A stretch of 64,000 nt of DNA, taken from assembly GCA_037045685.1 (NCBI GenBank), contig JBAOII010000038.1, forward strand, positions 60,092-124,091, read 5' to 3'. How positions within the stretch are numbered: the first letter of the stretch is position 1; each line of letters opens with the position of its first letter. The translations under genes were made by a program, and so were the position numbers. The notes beneath the pieces were generated by a model. It was not told the DNA's origin, searched no databases, and saw nothing but the letters and a program-made list of their open reading frames with translations. This document shows, in pieces, positions 50,305 through 60,387 of the stretch. The DNA comes from Competibacter_A sp037045685 (lineage in GTDB: Bacteria > Pseudomonadota > Gammaproteobacteria > Competibacterales > Competibacteraceae).

Positions 50305-53300
50305 CGGCCAAATACTCGCCCATGGCCTCTTCGGGCAACGGCGGACTGACCCAATCGCCCTGGATGCCGTCGCAACCGTAGTCGCGCAGCATCTCGCGCT
50401 GCTCGGCGGTTTCCACTCCCTCGGCGACGGTCGCCAGCCGCAGGCTCTTGGCCAGCGCGATGATGGTCTGGACGATGGCGTTCGCATCGCCGTTGTCATC
50501 CCGCCCCAGCTCGCGCACGAACGAGCGGTCGATCTTGAGCTTGTCCAGAGCGAAGCGCCGCAAATAACTCAGGCTCGAATAGCCGGTGCCGAAATCGTCC
50601 ATCGTCAACCGGACCCCGAGTCGCTTGAGCGCGCGCAAGGTTTCCAGCACCGGTTCGGCTTCGGCCATCAGGATGGATTCGGTCAATTCCAGTTCCAGCC
50701 ACTGCGGTTCCAGCCCCGACTCGGCCAGCGCGGCGGCCACCACGCTCGGAAAATCCGAGCGCGCGAACTGCAAGGCCGAAATATTGACCGCCACCGGCGT
50801 CGCCGGCAAACCCCGCGCCTGCCAGTCGCGGATCGCGCGGCAGGCGGCGCGCAACACCCACTGGCCCAGCGGCACGATCAGCCCGGATTCTTCGGCCACC
50901 CCGATAAACCGAATCGGCGAAAGCATTCCCAAAGCGGGATCGGTCCAGCGCACCAGCGCCTCCATGCCGACCAGATCGCCGGTCGCCAGCGCGATTTGCG
51001 GCTGGTAATGCAGCGTCAACCCTCCCTGCTCGATCACTTGCCGCAACCGGTGTTCGATGTGCAACCGTTCCAGCGTTCCGGCGGTGAGGTCGGCGGTGAA
51101 GAACTGAAAATTGTTGCGACCGTGATCCTTGGCCCGATACATGGCGAGATCGGCATTGCGGAGCAGCGTTTCGGCATCCTGGCCATCGGCGGGGAACAGG
51201 CTGATACCGATGCTGGCGCTGCTGGCGAGCATGTAACCTTCGATCTCGAAGGGCTGGGACAGCGTGGATAAAATCTGGCCCGCGAACTGGCCCGCGTCCT
51301 CGGCGCGGCGCGGATCGCTCAGCACGATCACGAACTCGTCGCCGCCGCGCCGGCAAACCGTGTCGCCCTCGCTGATCAGAGCGTTCAGCCGCTGGCCGAA
51401 TCCCTGGAGCAGCCGATCCCCGATCGCGTGCCCGAGAGAATCGTTGACGGTTTTGAAGCGATCCAAGTCCAGCAGCAACACCGCGACCAAGCGGTGGTGC
51501 CGGCTCGCCTGGGCCAGGGCTTGCTGGAGCCGATCCTCCAACAAGATGCGGTTGGGCAGGCCGGTCAGAGGATCGTGATGGGCGAGATATTGAATTCTTG
51601 CTTCGGCCGCCTTGCGAACCGATATGTCGTTGAAAATAGCGATGTAATGGCCGATCCGATCTTCGGCGTCGCGCAGCGCCGTGATGCCCAGCCATTCGGG
51701 GTAAACCTCGCCGTTTTTGCGGCGATTCCAGATTTCGCCTTGCCAGTGCCCCAGCTCCTGCAAAGAGGCCCACATCTCCCGATAAAAATCCCGGTCGTGG
51801 CGGCCGGACGACAGCAGTCGCGGATTTCGTCCGCAGACTTCCTCCAGCGAATAACCGGTCACCTCGGTAAAGGCGCGGTTGACCATCAGGATGCGGTTGT
51901 CGCGGTCGCTGATCAGAATACCCTCGGCGCTCTGCTCGTAAACGGCGGCGGCCAACCGGAGTTCCTGTTCGGCGCGCAGCCGCTGATCCTCGCGCTCGAA
52001 ATTATCGAGGGCGAACGAAACATCGGCCGCCATCTCGTCGAGCAGATCGACCAGTTCGGGATCGAAGAACTCCGGTTCGGAAGCGTACAGGCTGAACGCG
52101 CCGATCACCTCGCCGCCGCGCTTCAGCGGAAACGCGGCGCACGAGCGCACGCCGGCGGTCGCCACCAGCGTTTGCCAGTCGGTTTGATCGTCCTGGCCGT
52201 GCAGCAAATCGTTGCCTATCCAATGCGAGCTGCTGGCCAGCACCCGGCTCGCCGGTTGGTACGGCAGCGCCGAGCCCTCTCCGATCGGTTCCCCCAGCGA
52301 AACCAGCCGGCCGCGCAGATCGCCGAAGGCCGCCACCACTTGCGGCTGCTTGGCGTTCGGCTCCGAAAGGCCGATCCAGGCCCCTTCGAGTTCACCGCAC
52401 TTCACCGCGATCCGACAGATTTCCTCGAACAGCCGGTCGTGGCTGTCGTCGTTGCGCAGAATGGCTTGATTGGTCAGGCCCAACGCCGCGTAGAACCGGG
52501 TGATTCGAGCCAAGCGCTGCTCGATGCGTTTGCGGGCCGTGATGTCGTCGATCACCACGATGAAGTATTCGGGCTGCCCGTCGGCGTTGCGCAGCAGCGA
52601 AACCGTGAGACTGGCCCAGACGATGCCGCCATCCCGGTGGACGTAACGTTTTTCCATCGAGTAGGTCTGGATTTGATCCGCCAGCATCTGCCCCACCAGC
52701 CAGACATCCTTTTCCAGATCCTCGGGATGGGTGATGTCATGAAAGGTCTTTTGCAGCAGCTCTTGGCGCGAGTAGCCGACCATGGCGCACAAGCGGTCGT
52801 TGACCAGCAACCAGCGGCCGTCGGGCGCGACATGCGCCATCCCGACCGCCGCTTGCTCGAAGGTGGCGCGAAAGCGGCGCTCCTGGGCGACCAAGGCCAT
52901 TTCCGTGCGCTTGCGCTCGGAAATATCGCGGACCACCGATTGGAAATAGCGCTGCCCCTGGTGGCTGATGGCCCGAGCGCTGATCTCGACGGGGAACGGG
53001 CTGCCGTCAAGCCGCCGGTGCGTGCGCTCGAACACGGCGCCGCCGGTTTCGGCCACCCGGCGGTAGTCGTCCGCCAAGGCATCCCGCGAGTCGGGAAAAC
53101 GCAACTCCCGCACATGGCGGCCCCGCAGCGCCTCGGGGGCGCAGCCGTAGTATTCTCGAACGCGGTCGTTCACCTCGATGATCGTGCCATCCTCGGCCAG
53201 CAGCACCACCACATCCAGGGACTGCCGGAGCAAGGCTTCGTAACGCTGGCGCAGGTTGGCCCGTTCCAGGTCGATGTGGAGGCGCTCCAGCATGAAGCGG

Positions 53301-53734
53301 GCTCTGGTGTTCCGCCACCAAAACAGAATGCAGGTCGCGCCGGTCACCAAAGCGAACAGCGACACGAACCCCATCCAGGCCAACAAGCGGGCGCTGACCG
53401 CCGCCTCGCCAAAGTGCCTGAGCACTTCCCGGTAGGCGAGCATTCCCGGAATCACGGTCAACAGCACCAGCAGTAGCAGTAGCGTGACCGGCATCCAAGC
53501 CGTGCGCGGAGGCGTCCGCGACAGCGCTTCCAGTTGCCTTTCGGCTTCGAGCCGCCGGAGCAAAAAAAACAGCAGCAAGGTGGTCGCGACGACGAACGCC
53601 CAACCCTTGGTGGTTTGCAGGCGCGTGCTTGCTTCGGGGTCCAGATTCAACCACAGTACCAGCTGATCGGACCCGAAGATCCAGAACGCCGCCGCCAGCG
53701 CGTAGAGAAGGGCGAGAGAGAACGAATGTCTCAT
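50237..53734 (-). CDS. membrane PAS/GAF/GGDEF/EAL c-di-GMP turnover protein
   Basis: Signalling protein of 1165 residues. Four hydrophobic segments in residues 1-145 anchor it in the membrane (for example TLLLLLVLLTVIPGMLAY and WMGFVSLFALVTGATCILFW). Then come PAS (about 170-285), PAS (290-410), GAF (430-580), PAS (590-710), GGDEF (about 715-880, with intact CRRGGDEFVIVL) and EAL (about 895-1145, with MEALVRWTDP and TMDDFGTGYSSLSYLRRF). Both catalytic motifs look complete, so it could make or degrade c-di-GMP. Its end overlaps the GMC gene. Confidence 0.92.
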   Translation of the reverse strand: MRHSFSLALLYALAAAFWIFGSDQLVLWLNLDPEASTRLQTTKGWAFVVATTLLLFFLLRRLEAERQLEALSRTPPRTAWMPVTLLLLLVLLTVIPGMLAYREVLRHFGEAAVSARLLAWMGFVSLFALVTGATCILFWWRNTRARFMLERLHIDLERANLRQRYEALLRQSLDVVVLLAEDGTIIEVNDRVREYYGCAPEALRGRHVRELRFPDSRDALADDYRRVAETGGAVFERTHRRLDGSPFPVEISARAISHQGQRYFQSVVRDISERKRTEMALVAQERRFRATFEQAAVGMAHVAPDGRWLLVNDRLCAMVGYSRQELLQKTFHDITHPEDLEKDVWLVGQMLADQIQTYSMEKRYVHRDGGIVWASLTVSLLRNADGQPEYFIVVIDDITARKRIEQRLARITRFYAALGLTNQAILRNDDSHDRLFEEICRIAVKCGELEGAWIGLSEPNAKQPQVVAAFGDLRGRLVSLGEPIGEGSALPYQPASRVLASSSHWIGNDLLHGQDDQTDWQTLVATAGVRSCAAFPLKRGGEVIGAFSLYASEPEFFDPELVDLLDEMAADVSFALDNFEREDQRLRAEQELRLAAAVYEQSAEGILISDRDNRILMVNRAFTEVTGYSLEEVCGRNPRLLSSGRHDRDFYREMWASLQELGHWQGEIWNRRKNGEVYPEWLGITALRDAEDRIGHYIAIFNDISVRKAAEARIQYLAHHDPLTGLPNRILLEDRLQQALAQASRHHRLVAVLLLDLDRFKTVNDSLGHAIGDRLLQGFGQRLNALISEGDTVCRRGGDEFVIVLSDPRRAEDAGQFAGQILSTLSQPFEIEGYMLASSASIGISLFPADGQDAETLLRNADLAMYRAKDHGRNNFQFFTADLTAGTLERLHIEHRLRQVIEQGGLTLHYQPQIALATGDLVGMEALVRWTDPALGMLSPIRFIGVAEESGLIVPLGQWVLRAACRAIRDWQARGLPATPVAVNISALQFARSDFPSVVAAALAESGLEPQWLELELTESILMAEAEPVLETLRALKRLGVRLTMDDFGTGYSSLSYLRRFALDKLKIDRSFVRELGRDDNGDANAIVQTIIALAKSLRLATVAEGVETAEQREMLRDYGCDGIQGDWVSPPLPEEAMGEYLAARLPWRPIRSVRPESGPPPSPR

Positions 53735-53903
53735 AGCGGACTCAATGACCTTGAATCACAATTCCATCCGGCCATATCGCGGAGGAAGGGTAAGGGTATT
53801 GCTCTTTACATGTTAAGTATAGGCGGTGAATGCGGTGACCAATAATGTCTTTTCAAGACTCTTTTCTATTCCATTAAAGGTCTGATGAGTTAACAATGGC
53901 GGG

Positions 53904-53939
53904 CCGCCCCGCCCCGCCCCGCCCCGCCCCGCCCCGCCC
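53904..53939. repeat. GCCCC pentanucleotide repeat
   Basis: Six perfect GCCCC units at 53906-53935, flanked by CC and GCCCG. They lie in the 303-bp non-coding stretch between the GGDEF/EAL gene and the small membrane protein (53735-54037), about 100 bp upstream of the latter. The rest of that stretch is AT-rich around 53790-53895 and shows no gene. A GC-rich simple repeat of this kind can vary in copy number by slippage. Confidence 0.8.
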
Positions 53940-54037
53940 GGCATCGGCGCCGGTCCGGCGGATGTCCGAGCAGCGATCCCGGCGTTGTGGCGGATCGGGC
54001 CCGATCAGCCCATTTCCCGATTCCAAAGGAGGGTCTC

Positions 54038-54280
54038 ATGCAGCGCGGCGACATCCCGCCCTTTCTGGTTTCTCTGGGCATTACCGGCCTGCTGATCTGG
54101 GGGCTGGTGTATTTCATCGACGAATGGTGGGGGCGCTTGCCCAAGGCTGTCGCCCTGACCGTTTGCATCTTGCTGGCGGTGCTGGTGATCGGCTATCCCA
54201 TCTATGCCCTGGCGCGCTGGTCGGATCGCTATCTGGCCCGGGTGCGGGAAGCCAAAGCGCGCGGGGAACGGGCCGAATAG
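54038..54280 (+). CDS. small inner-membrane protein (80 aa)
   Basis: Unassigned protein of 80 residues with two hydrophobic helices (about 11-30, LVSLGITGLLIWGLVYFI, and 38-60, AVALTVCILLAVLVIGYPIY) and a basic tail (RVREAKARGERAE), so both ends should face the same side. ATG 54038 (MQRGDIPPF) has AAAGGAGG 5 nt upstream; an earlier ATG at 53987 has no such site. It precedes mtfA by 36 bp on the same strand, and the two are probably co-transcribed. Confidence 0.65.
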   Translation: MQRGDIPPFLVSLGITGLLIWGLVYFIDEWWGRLPKAVALTVCILLAVLVIGYPIYALARWSDRYLARVREAKARGERAE

Positions 54281-54316
54281 GCGAAAAACCACCACCCGCC
54301 CGTCGCGCCGATCCTC

Positions 54317-55165
54317 ATGTTCGGACGCATCCAGAACTGGCTCCGGCGCCGACGGCTCGAACGCGCCCGCATCCCCGACGCGGAATGGGCGGCGACGATC
54401 GCCAACTTGCCGTTGCTGGCCGGCCTGAAGCCGGTGGAGCTGGCGCGATTGCGCGATCTGGCGAGCCTGTTTCTGCGAGAGAAGGCGCTGGAACCGGCCG
54501 GCGGACTGGAACTCGCGCCGGAAATGGGGCCGCTCATCGCCGCGCAAGCCTGCTTGCCGATCCTCAATCTGGGGCTGGATTATTACCGGGGCTGGAGTTC
54601 GGTGATCCTGTATCCCGAAGGTTTCCTCGCCCACCACGAATACACCGACCCGATCGGCCTGGTCCACAGCGTCCACCGCCCGCTGATCGGCGAAGCCTGG
54701 GAGCGCGGGCCGGTGATCCTGTCCTGGGCCGACATCGTGGACGCTCTGGCCGAGCCGGGCTTGAACGTGGTGATTCACGAAATGGCCCACAAGCTGGACA
54801 TGCTGACCGGCGAGGTCAACGGTCTACCGCCGCTGCATCGCGGCATGTCGGTGCGCGATTGGAGCCGGGTCTTCAACGCGGCTTACCGGCAGCTGTGCCG
54901 GGAGGTGGATCGCGGCCTGCCGACGGCGCTGGACCCTTACGCCGCCGACAGTCCCGGCGAATTTTTCGCCCTGATCAGCGAGGCGTTTTTCGAGACGCCG
55001 GAGACGGTCAACGAAGCCTACCCCGACGTTTACCCGCAACTCCAGGCGTTTTACCGGCAAGACCCGCTCGCGCGCCGGACGGATGGCGAACCTCCGCCGG
55101 CCGCGCCCGATCCGCCGGACTCCGCGACGGCAGATGATCGTTGCTCCAGCGGGCCATTTGCATGA
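54317..55165 (+). CDS. mtfA: MtfA-family zinc peptidase (Mlc titration factor)
   Basis: Cytoplasmic M90 metallopeptidase that in E. coli binds and sequesters the glucose-system repressor Mlc. The zinc motif is VVIHEMAHKLDMLTGEVNGL (HExxH), with the downstream acidic SPGEFFALISEAFFETPET block carrying the third ligand. FGRIQNWLRRRRLERARIPD and LILYPEGF-type SSVILYPEGFLAHHEYTD are family features. No mlc or PTS gene is in the window, so the target here is unknown. The 282 residues include a Pro/Asp-rich tail. Confidence 0.88.
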   Translation: MFGRIQNWLRRRRLERARIPDAEWAATIANLPLLAGLKPVELARLRDLASLFLREKALEPAGGLELAPEMGPLIAAQACLPILNLGLDYYRGWSSVILYPEGFLAHHEYTDPIGLVHSVHRPLIGEAWERGPVILSWADIVDALAEPGLNVVIHEMAHKLDMLTGEVNGLPPLHRGMSVRDWSRVFNAAYRQLCREVDRGLPTALDPYAADSPGEFFALISEAFFETPETVNEAYPDVYPQLQAFYRQDPLARRTDGEPPPAAPDPPDSATADDRCSSGPFA

Positions 55166-55166
55166 G

Positions 55167-55655
55167 CTACCAGAAATCGTCCAGGCGGGCCGGTTCCCAA
55201 ACGGCTCGCCGCACTCTCCAATCGCCGCGGCCATAGCGCACCCATTCCAAGTCGAAGCGATACAGATCGGCGGTCAGCCCCGCCAGTTCATCGGCGCGGG
55301 CCACCGGCCGGCCGGCCATGGCCGCCGCCACGCTGACCAGCGCCCGCTCCGGTTCGGGAAACTCGATGCCGCGCACGCGGACGAACAGGTGGATCGACTG
55401 CTGGCGCAGGACATGGAGCCGGAGCAGATTTTCCACCGCCTTGCGGTCGAGTCCCCGCTCGTCGGCGTAATCGTCCGCGATCAGCGCGCGAAGATCGCGC
55501 ACGTTGCGTTCCTCGGCGGCGGTCGCGGCACGTTCGATCAGTTCCCGGATTTCGGCTTCGGGCGAAGAGTGGCGCGAACAGGCGGCCAGCGCCAGCCCGA
55601 TGGCGACCCAGAACCCGAAACCGGCCGCAGCCAGGTTCGACCGCCACAAGTTCAT
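55167..55655 (-). CDS. putative lipoprotein (162 aa)
   Basis: Protein of 162 residues with a signal peptide ending in the lipobox LAAC (Cys near residue 26), followed by a helical segment (EIRELIERAATAAEERNV) and alternating strands. The shape suggests an NTF2/SnoaL-like cone fold, but this is a guess from pattern only. ATG 55655 (MNLWRSNLAA) has GGAGGGAGG upstream. Convergent with mtfA (stops 1 bp apart) and divergent from nudF across 72 bp. Confidence 0.65.
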   Translation of the reverse strand: MNLWRSNLAAAGFGFWVAIGLALAACSRHSSPEAEIRELIERAATAAEERNVRDLRALIADDYADERGLDRKAVENLLRLHVLRQQSIHLFVRVRGIEFPEPERALVSVAAAMAGRPVARADELAGLTADLYRFDLEWVRYGRGDWRVRRAVWEPARLDDFW

Positions 55656-55727
55656 GCGTCCTCCCTCCAAGCCGGATTACAATCGACGCTCATTCGCTCA
55701 TCGCCTCAAAGCCACGCGGGACATGCC

Positions 55728-56342
55728 ATGAATCATCGGTTTGAAGTCTTGGACAAGTCGATTTGCTACAGCGGTTTTTTTCGCATGGAAAAATATCGGC
55801 TGCGCCACGAGCTGTTCGCCGGCGGCTGGAGTTCGGAAATGACCCGCGAATGCCTGGAGCGCGGTCACGCGGTCGCGGTCTTGCTGTACGACCCCGGCTC
55901 CGATCGGGTGGTTTTACTCGAACAATTTCGAGTCGGCGCGCTGGAATTTCCGGGTGGACCCTGGTTGCTGGAAATCGTCGCCGGCATCATGGACGATCCC
56001 GACGAAACGACCGAGGAGGTGGCCCGGCGTGAAACGGTCGAGGAAGCGGGCTGCGAAATCCTCGACCTGATCCCGATCTGCCACTATCTGGTCAGTCCGG
56101 GCGGCACGTCCGAGACCATCACCCTGTTCTGCGGGCGAGTGGATGCGTCCACCGTCGCCGGCGGGGTGCGCGGCGTCGCCGCCGAACACGAGGACATCCG
56201 AGTATCGGTCGTCTCCCGCGCGGAGGCGCTGGACTTGTTGCACGCCGGCCGCATCAATTCCGCCGCGCCGATCATCGCCCTGCAATGGCTGGAATTGAAC
56301 TGGCCGAAGCTGCTGGCGCGCTGGGGCGTTCCCTCGGCTTAA
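55728..56342 (+). CDS. nudF: ADP-ribose pyrophosphatase NudF family
   Basis: Nudix hydrolase of 204 residues, predicted to split ADP-ribose into AMP and ribose 5-phosphate. The Nudix box lies at about residues 89-111, with EEVARRETVEEAG holding the REx2EE metal site, and is preceded by VVLLEQFRVGALEFPGGPWL, typical of NudF. The spacing between the box Gly and the first Glu is one residue longer than the consensus. ATG 55728 fits the family start. Convergent with the next gene, overlapping by 4 bp. Confidence 0.9.
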   Translation: MNHRFEVLDKSICYSGFFRMEKYRLRHELFAGGWSSEMTRECLERGHAVAVLLYDPGSDRVVLLEQFRVGALEFPGGPWLLEIVAGIMDDPDETTEEVARRETVEEAGCEILDLIPICHYLVSPGGTSETITLFCGRVDASTVAGGVRGVAAEHEDIRVSVVSRAEALDLLHAGRINSAAPIIALQWLELNWPKLLARWGVPSA

Positions 56343-56848
56343 ACGCCCAGCCAGCGCAGGTCGGGATCGGCTTGCGACCGACTCCAGATCTCGCGAAAAA
56401 GCTCCAGCAACTCCCTCATCCGCTGGGTGGAGTTTGGCTCGTAAATTCCGAGCAGGCGGCGCGGATCGCCGAAATGCAGCAGCGCGCGCTCGTCGGCGAT
56501 GGCGAACCCCTGCCCCAGTTCCGGTCGATCCGGGAGCTGTTCGTGCCGGTTCGGGGTGCGGAGAATCAAAGCGGTGGTCAGGCGTTCGCCCAGCCGCACC
56601 AGTCCCGGACAAGCGTTGCGCCAGTCTCGCGCCGGCGGCAACAGCAGGTGCAGGCGCAGCTTGGGCTGGCTCACCACCCGGTTGCGGATGGCGGCGAGCA
56701 CGTCGGCATCGTTGTACAGTTCCGGCCGCACCAGCGGCGCGTACAGATACAAGGTGCGCCGCAAGCCGTCCAGCAGGTCCAGCAGGGCACGCCGGCTGTC
56801 GTCCAGCCCGTCGAGCGTCATCGTGGATTTCCGGTCGTCGTCCGCCAT
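56339..56848 (-). CDS. conserved hypothetical protein (169 aa)
   Basis: Soluble protein of 169 residues with no signal or membrane segment. The sequence has LLDLLDGLRRTLYLYAPLVR, LYNDADVLAAIRNRVVSQPK and RLHLLLPPARDWRNACPGLV, a pattern that recalls the half-domain of phospholipase-D-like proteins (DUF-type) but without a visible HxKxxxxD motif. ATG 56848 has GAGGAGG upstream. Function unknown. Confidence 0.62.
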   Translation of the reverse strand: MADDDRKSTMTLDGLDDSRRALLDLLDGLRRTLYLYAPLVRPELYNDADVLAAIRNRVVSQPKLRLHLLLPPARDWRNACPGLVRLGERLTTALILRTPNRHEQLPDRPELGQGFAIADERALLHFGDPRRLLGIYEPNSTQRMRELLELFREIWSRSQADPDLRWLGV

Positions 56849-56889
56849 GGCGGCCTCCTCGCTTCGCCAGCCCGTCAACCCTTCGGCCG

Positions 56890-57234
56890 TCAACCGTTGC
56901 GGTAGGCCGGGCTCCACGGAGCCGGGGTCACCCGATCCTTATCGGTCATGGACGAACACTTCCGGCCTTCGTAAAACTCGTATTTCCGATTATTGAACAG
57001 CGGGAATGGCTCGCCGAGCAGTTGCGCCCACTTGTAGCAGGTCATAAACGTAATATCGTCTTCGTACTCCCACACATCTTCCGAGCGGTTATTGGTTTTA
57101 ACCAGACAGCACCCGTACCGCTCGTCGTTGGCCGCGAGCTGCACGTCCGTTCGGAAATCCGTCGCCGCCGCGATGGAAGCGCTTTGCGCCAAAAACAGAC
57201 CGAGCGCCGCCCCGAAAAAGCTGGATCGTTTCAT
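56890..57234 (-). CDS. small secreted protein (114 aa)
   Basis: Protein of 114 residues with a signal peptide (about 1-24, FFGAALGLFLAQSASIAAA) and a mature part containing four cysteines (YGCCLVKTN, MTCYKW, RKCSSM), probably forming disulfides in the periplasm. ATG 57234 (MKRSSFFG) has AAGGCG upstream; a longer frame to 57363 crosses a repeat-rich stretch and is unlikely to be used. No family was recognised. Confidence 0.62.
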   Translation of the reverse strand: MKRSSFFGAALGLFLAQSASIAAATDFRTDVQLAANDERYGCCLVKTNNRSEDVWEYEDDITFMTCYKWAQLLGEPFPLFNNRKYEFYEGRKCSSMTDKDRVTPAPWSPAYRNG

Positions 57235-57290
57235 AACGCCTTGCCCCCTCAATGGTTCCCAGATTCGATTTGATGACGCCACAGTATAGC

Positions 57291-57320
57291 AAACCCCGAC
57301 AAAACCCCGACAAAACCCCG
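57291..57320. repeat. 11-bp direct repeats AAAACCCCGAC
   Basis: Nearly three copies of AAAACCCCGAC run head to tail from 57291 to 57320, between the small secreted-protein gene and purB. They are followed by a hairpin-like CCGCCC...GGGCGG near 57341-57353, which might help end purB transcription although no U tract follows directly. Role unknown. Confidence 0.6.
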
Positions 57321-57363
57321 CCTCATCCCACCGCCCCGCCCCGCAGGGCGGAGACTGCCGCAA

Positions 57364-58737
57364 CTATCGCACCCCGCGCGCCTGCGCGGCGGCGCTGCCG
57401 GTGTAGCCGGCGGGCGTCAGGGCCAACAGCCGCCGCTTGGCCTCGTCGGGAATCGCCAGATCGGCGACGAACGCCCGCAGCGTTTCGCGATCCACCCGCT
57501 GGCCGCGCGTCAGCGCCTTGAGCTGCTCGTAAGGCCGCTCGATGCCGTAACGGCGCATCACGGTCTGGATCGGCTCGGCCAACACTTCCCAGTTGGCGTC
57601 CAGGTCGGCGTCCAAAGCCGCCGCGTTCACCTCCAGCTTGCCGATGCCTTTCAGGCAGGACTGATAGGCCACCAGCGAATGGGCCAAGCCGACCCCCAAG
57701 GTGCGCAACACGGTCGAGTCGGTCAAATCGCGCTGCCAGCGCGACACCGGCAGCTTGCCGGCCAAGTGATCGAGCAGGGCGTTGGCGACCCCCAGATTGC
57801 CCTCGGCGTTCTCGAAATCGATCGGGTTGACCTTGTGCGGCATGGTCGAGGAGCCGACTTCGCCGGCCACGGTTTTTTGCTGGAAATAGCCGATGGCGAC
57901 ATAGCTCCACACGTCGCGGCAGAAATCCAGCAGCACGGTGTTGGCGCGCATCACGGCGTGGAAGAATTCCGCCATGTAGTCGTGCGGTTCGATCTGGATG
58001 GTGTAGGGGTTCCAGTCCAGCCCCAAATTTTCGGTGACGAAGCGGCGGGCGAAATCCTCCCAATCCACTTCGGGATAAGCGGCCAGATGGGCGTTGTAGT
58101 TGCCGACCGCGCCGTTGATTTTGCCCAGCAGCGGCACGGTCGCCAGTTGCGCCCGCTGCCGTTTCAGCCGATACGCGACGTTGGCCATCTCCTTGCCCAG
58201 CGTGGTCGGCGAGGCCGGCTGGCCGTGGGTGCGGGCCAGCATCGGTTGGTCCGCGTGCTGCTGGGCCAAGCGGGCGATGGCGTCGATCAGCCCATCCAGT
58301 TGCGGCAACAAGGTTTGAGTGCGCGCCTCGCGCAGCATCAGCGCGTAGGCCAAATTGTTGATGTCCTCGGAGGTGCAGGCGAAATGGATGAACTCGCCGA
58401 CCGCTTCCAACTCCTTATTGCCGGCGATTTTTTCCTTGAGCAGATATTCCACCGCTTTCACGTCATGATTGGTGGTGCGCTCGATGTTCTTGACCCGCTG
58501 GGCGTCGGCCAGACCGAAGGTCTCGGCCAGCCCATCGAGAAGATGGGCGGCGCGCTCGCTCAAGGGCGGCACTTCCGGGATGCCGGGATGGCGGGCCAGC
58601 GCTTGCAGCCAGCGCACTTCCACCAGCACCCGGTGGCGGATCAGGCCGTACTCGCTGAAGATCGGCCGCAGCTCGGCGGTCTTGTCGGCGTAGCGGCCGT
58701 CGATGGGAGAAATCGCGGTCAGGGCGGAGAGTTCCAT
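57364..58737 (-). CDS. purB: adenylosuccinate lyase
   Basis: Cleaves SAICAR and adenylosuccinate in purine synthesis (457 residues). The fumarase/aspartase superfamily signature GSSTMPHKVNPIDFENAEGN carries the catalytic Ser loop; TNHDVKAVEYLLKEKI and RTHGQPASPTTLGKEMANV are further family blocks. ATG 58737 gives MELSALTAISPIDGRY, the normal start for the proteobacterial long form. Not linked to other pur genes here. Confidence 0.96.
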   Translation of the reverse strand: MELSALTAISPIDGRYADKTAELRPIFSEYGLIRHRVLVEVRWLQALARHPGIPEVPPLSERAAHLLDGLAETFGLADAQRVKNIERTTNHDVKAVEYLLKEKIAGNKELEAVGEFIHFACTSEDINNLAYALMLREARTQTLLPQLDGLIDAIARLAQQHADQPMLARTHGQPASPTTLGKEMANVAYRLKRQRAQLATVPLLGKINGAVGNYNAHLAAYPEVDWEDFARRFVTENLGLDWNPYTIQIEPHDYMAEFFHAVMRANTVLLDFCRDVWSYVAIGYFQQKTVAGEVGSSTMPHKVNPIDFENAEGNLGVANALLDHLAGKLPVSRWQRDLTDSTVLRTLGVGLAHSLVAYQSCLKGIGKLEVNAAALDADLDANWEVLAEPIQTVMRRYGIERPYEQLKALTRGQRVDRETLRAFVADLAIPDEAKRRLLALTPAGYTGSAAAQARGVR

Positions 58738-58770
58738 GGGATGGCGTCCAGCGGATGAAATCGGCCTATT

Positions 58771-59642
58771 TTAATCCGGCCCTCCCCACCTCGCCCGGAA
58801 AATTACCGCGCCGAGAATGATCGCCCCGCCGAGCAGCGCCAGCGGTCCCGGCGCTTCGCCCAGCAGCAGAAACACCCAAACCGGATTGAGCACCGGCTCG
58901 ATCATCGGCAGCAAAATGCCCTCGATTGCCCGGACGTGGCGCAACGCCAGCGCGTACATGACGTAGGGCAGGCCCAGTTGCACCACGCCGAGCAACAGCA
59001 GCCCGACCCAGCCCATGGCGTCCGGCATCGACTGAAACATGAACGGCAAGCCGATGAGACCCGCCAACAGATTGCCCAACACCAGGGCCGAAATCGCCGA
59101 TTCCTCGCGGTGGCGGCGCAGGAAAAGAGTCAGCCACGCGAAGCAGAACCCGCTGACCAGCGCCACGCCGTTGCCGAGATAACCGTCCAGGCTGAGTTCG
59201 TCGCCGAAGAACAGCAGCATCCCGAACAGGATCACCGCCAAGCTCAGCCAGTCGTTGCCCCGCGCCCGCTCGCCGAGAAACCACGGGCTGAACAGGGCGA
59301 CGTAAACCGGCGCGGTGTATTGCAGCAGAATGGCGTTGGCGGCGGTGGTCAGCTTGTTGGCGACGACGAACAGCACCACCGTTCCGGCGTAAGCGACCGC
59401 CGCGCCGATCTGCTCGAACGAGCCGGTAAACCGCAGTTCCTCGCGGAAGATCAGCGCGATGACCGCCGCGCCGATCAGGCTGCGCATCCCGGCGATGGCC
59501 ACCGGATTCCAATCGACCCATTTGATCAGCAGGCCGCCCAAGCTCCACAGGATCGCCGTCGCCAGCAGCATCAGCACGGCGCGGCGGTGGGCGGAATCGA
59601 TAGCGGTTTTCGCCGACTGCACCCCGGTGCCCGAGGATTCGC

Positions 59643-59646
<4 letters not shown>
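58771..59646 (-). CDS. EamA/DMT-superfamily transporter
   Basis: Inner-membrane protein of 291 residues with ten predicted helices in two EamA repeats (about 25-145 and 160-285). Examples are RAVLMLLATAILWSLGGLLI and LLPMIEPVLNPVWVFLLLGE, the latter being the conserved end of an EamA repeat. The family exports metabolites and amino acids; the substrate is unknown. ATG 59646 overlaps the stop of the livF gene (ATGA), so translation is coupled, an unusual pairing. Confidence 0.85.
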
Positions 59647-60356
<710 letters not shown>

Positions 60357-60387
60357 TATCGTGGTTCGGGGTGAACGCTTCGCCGCT

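Noticed and set aside
47650..50499. Single 949-codon frame containing the AraC regulator
   Set aside because: The upstream two thirds are antisense to the GMC oxidoreductase gene and carry no motif; the TTG start at 48417 with a ribosome site gives a normal-length AraC protein.
53896..55137. Long + strand frame of 413 codons over the small membrane protein and mtfA
   Set aside because: It is an out-of-frame reading through the GCCCC repeat and mtfA, rich in Arg/Gly/Pro with no motif, while mtfA itself has a clear zinc site in another frame.
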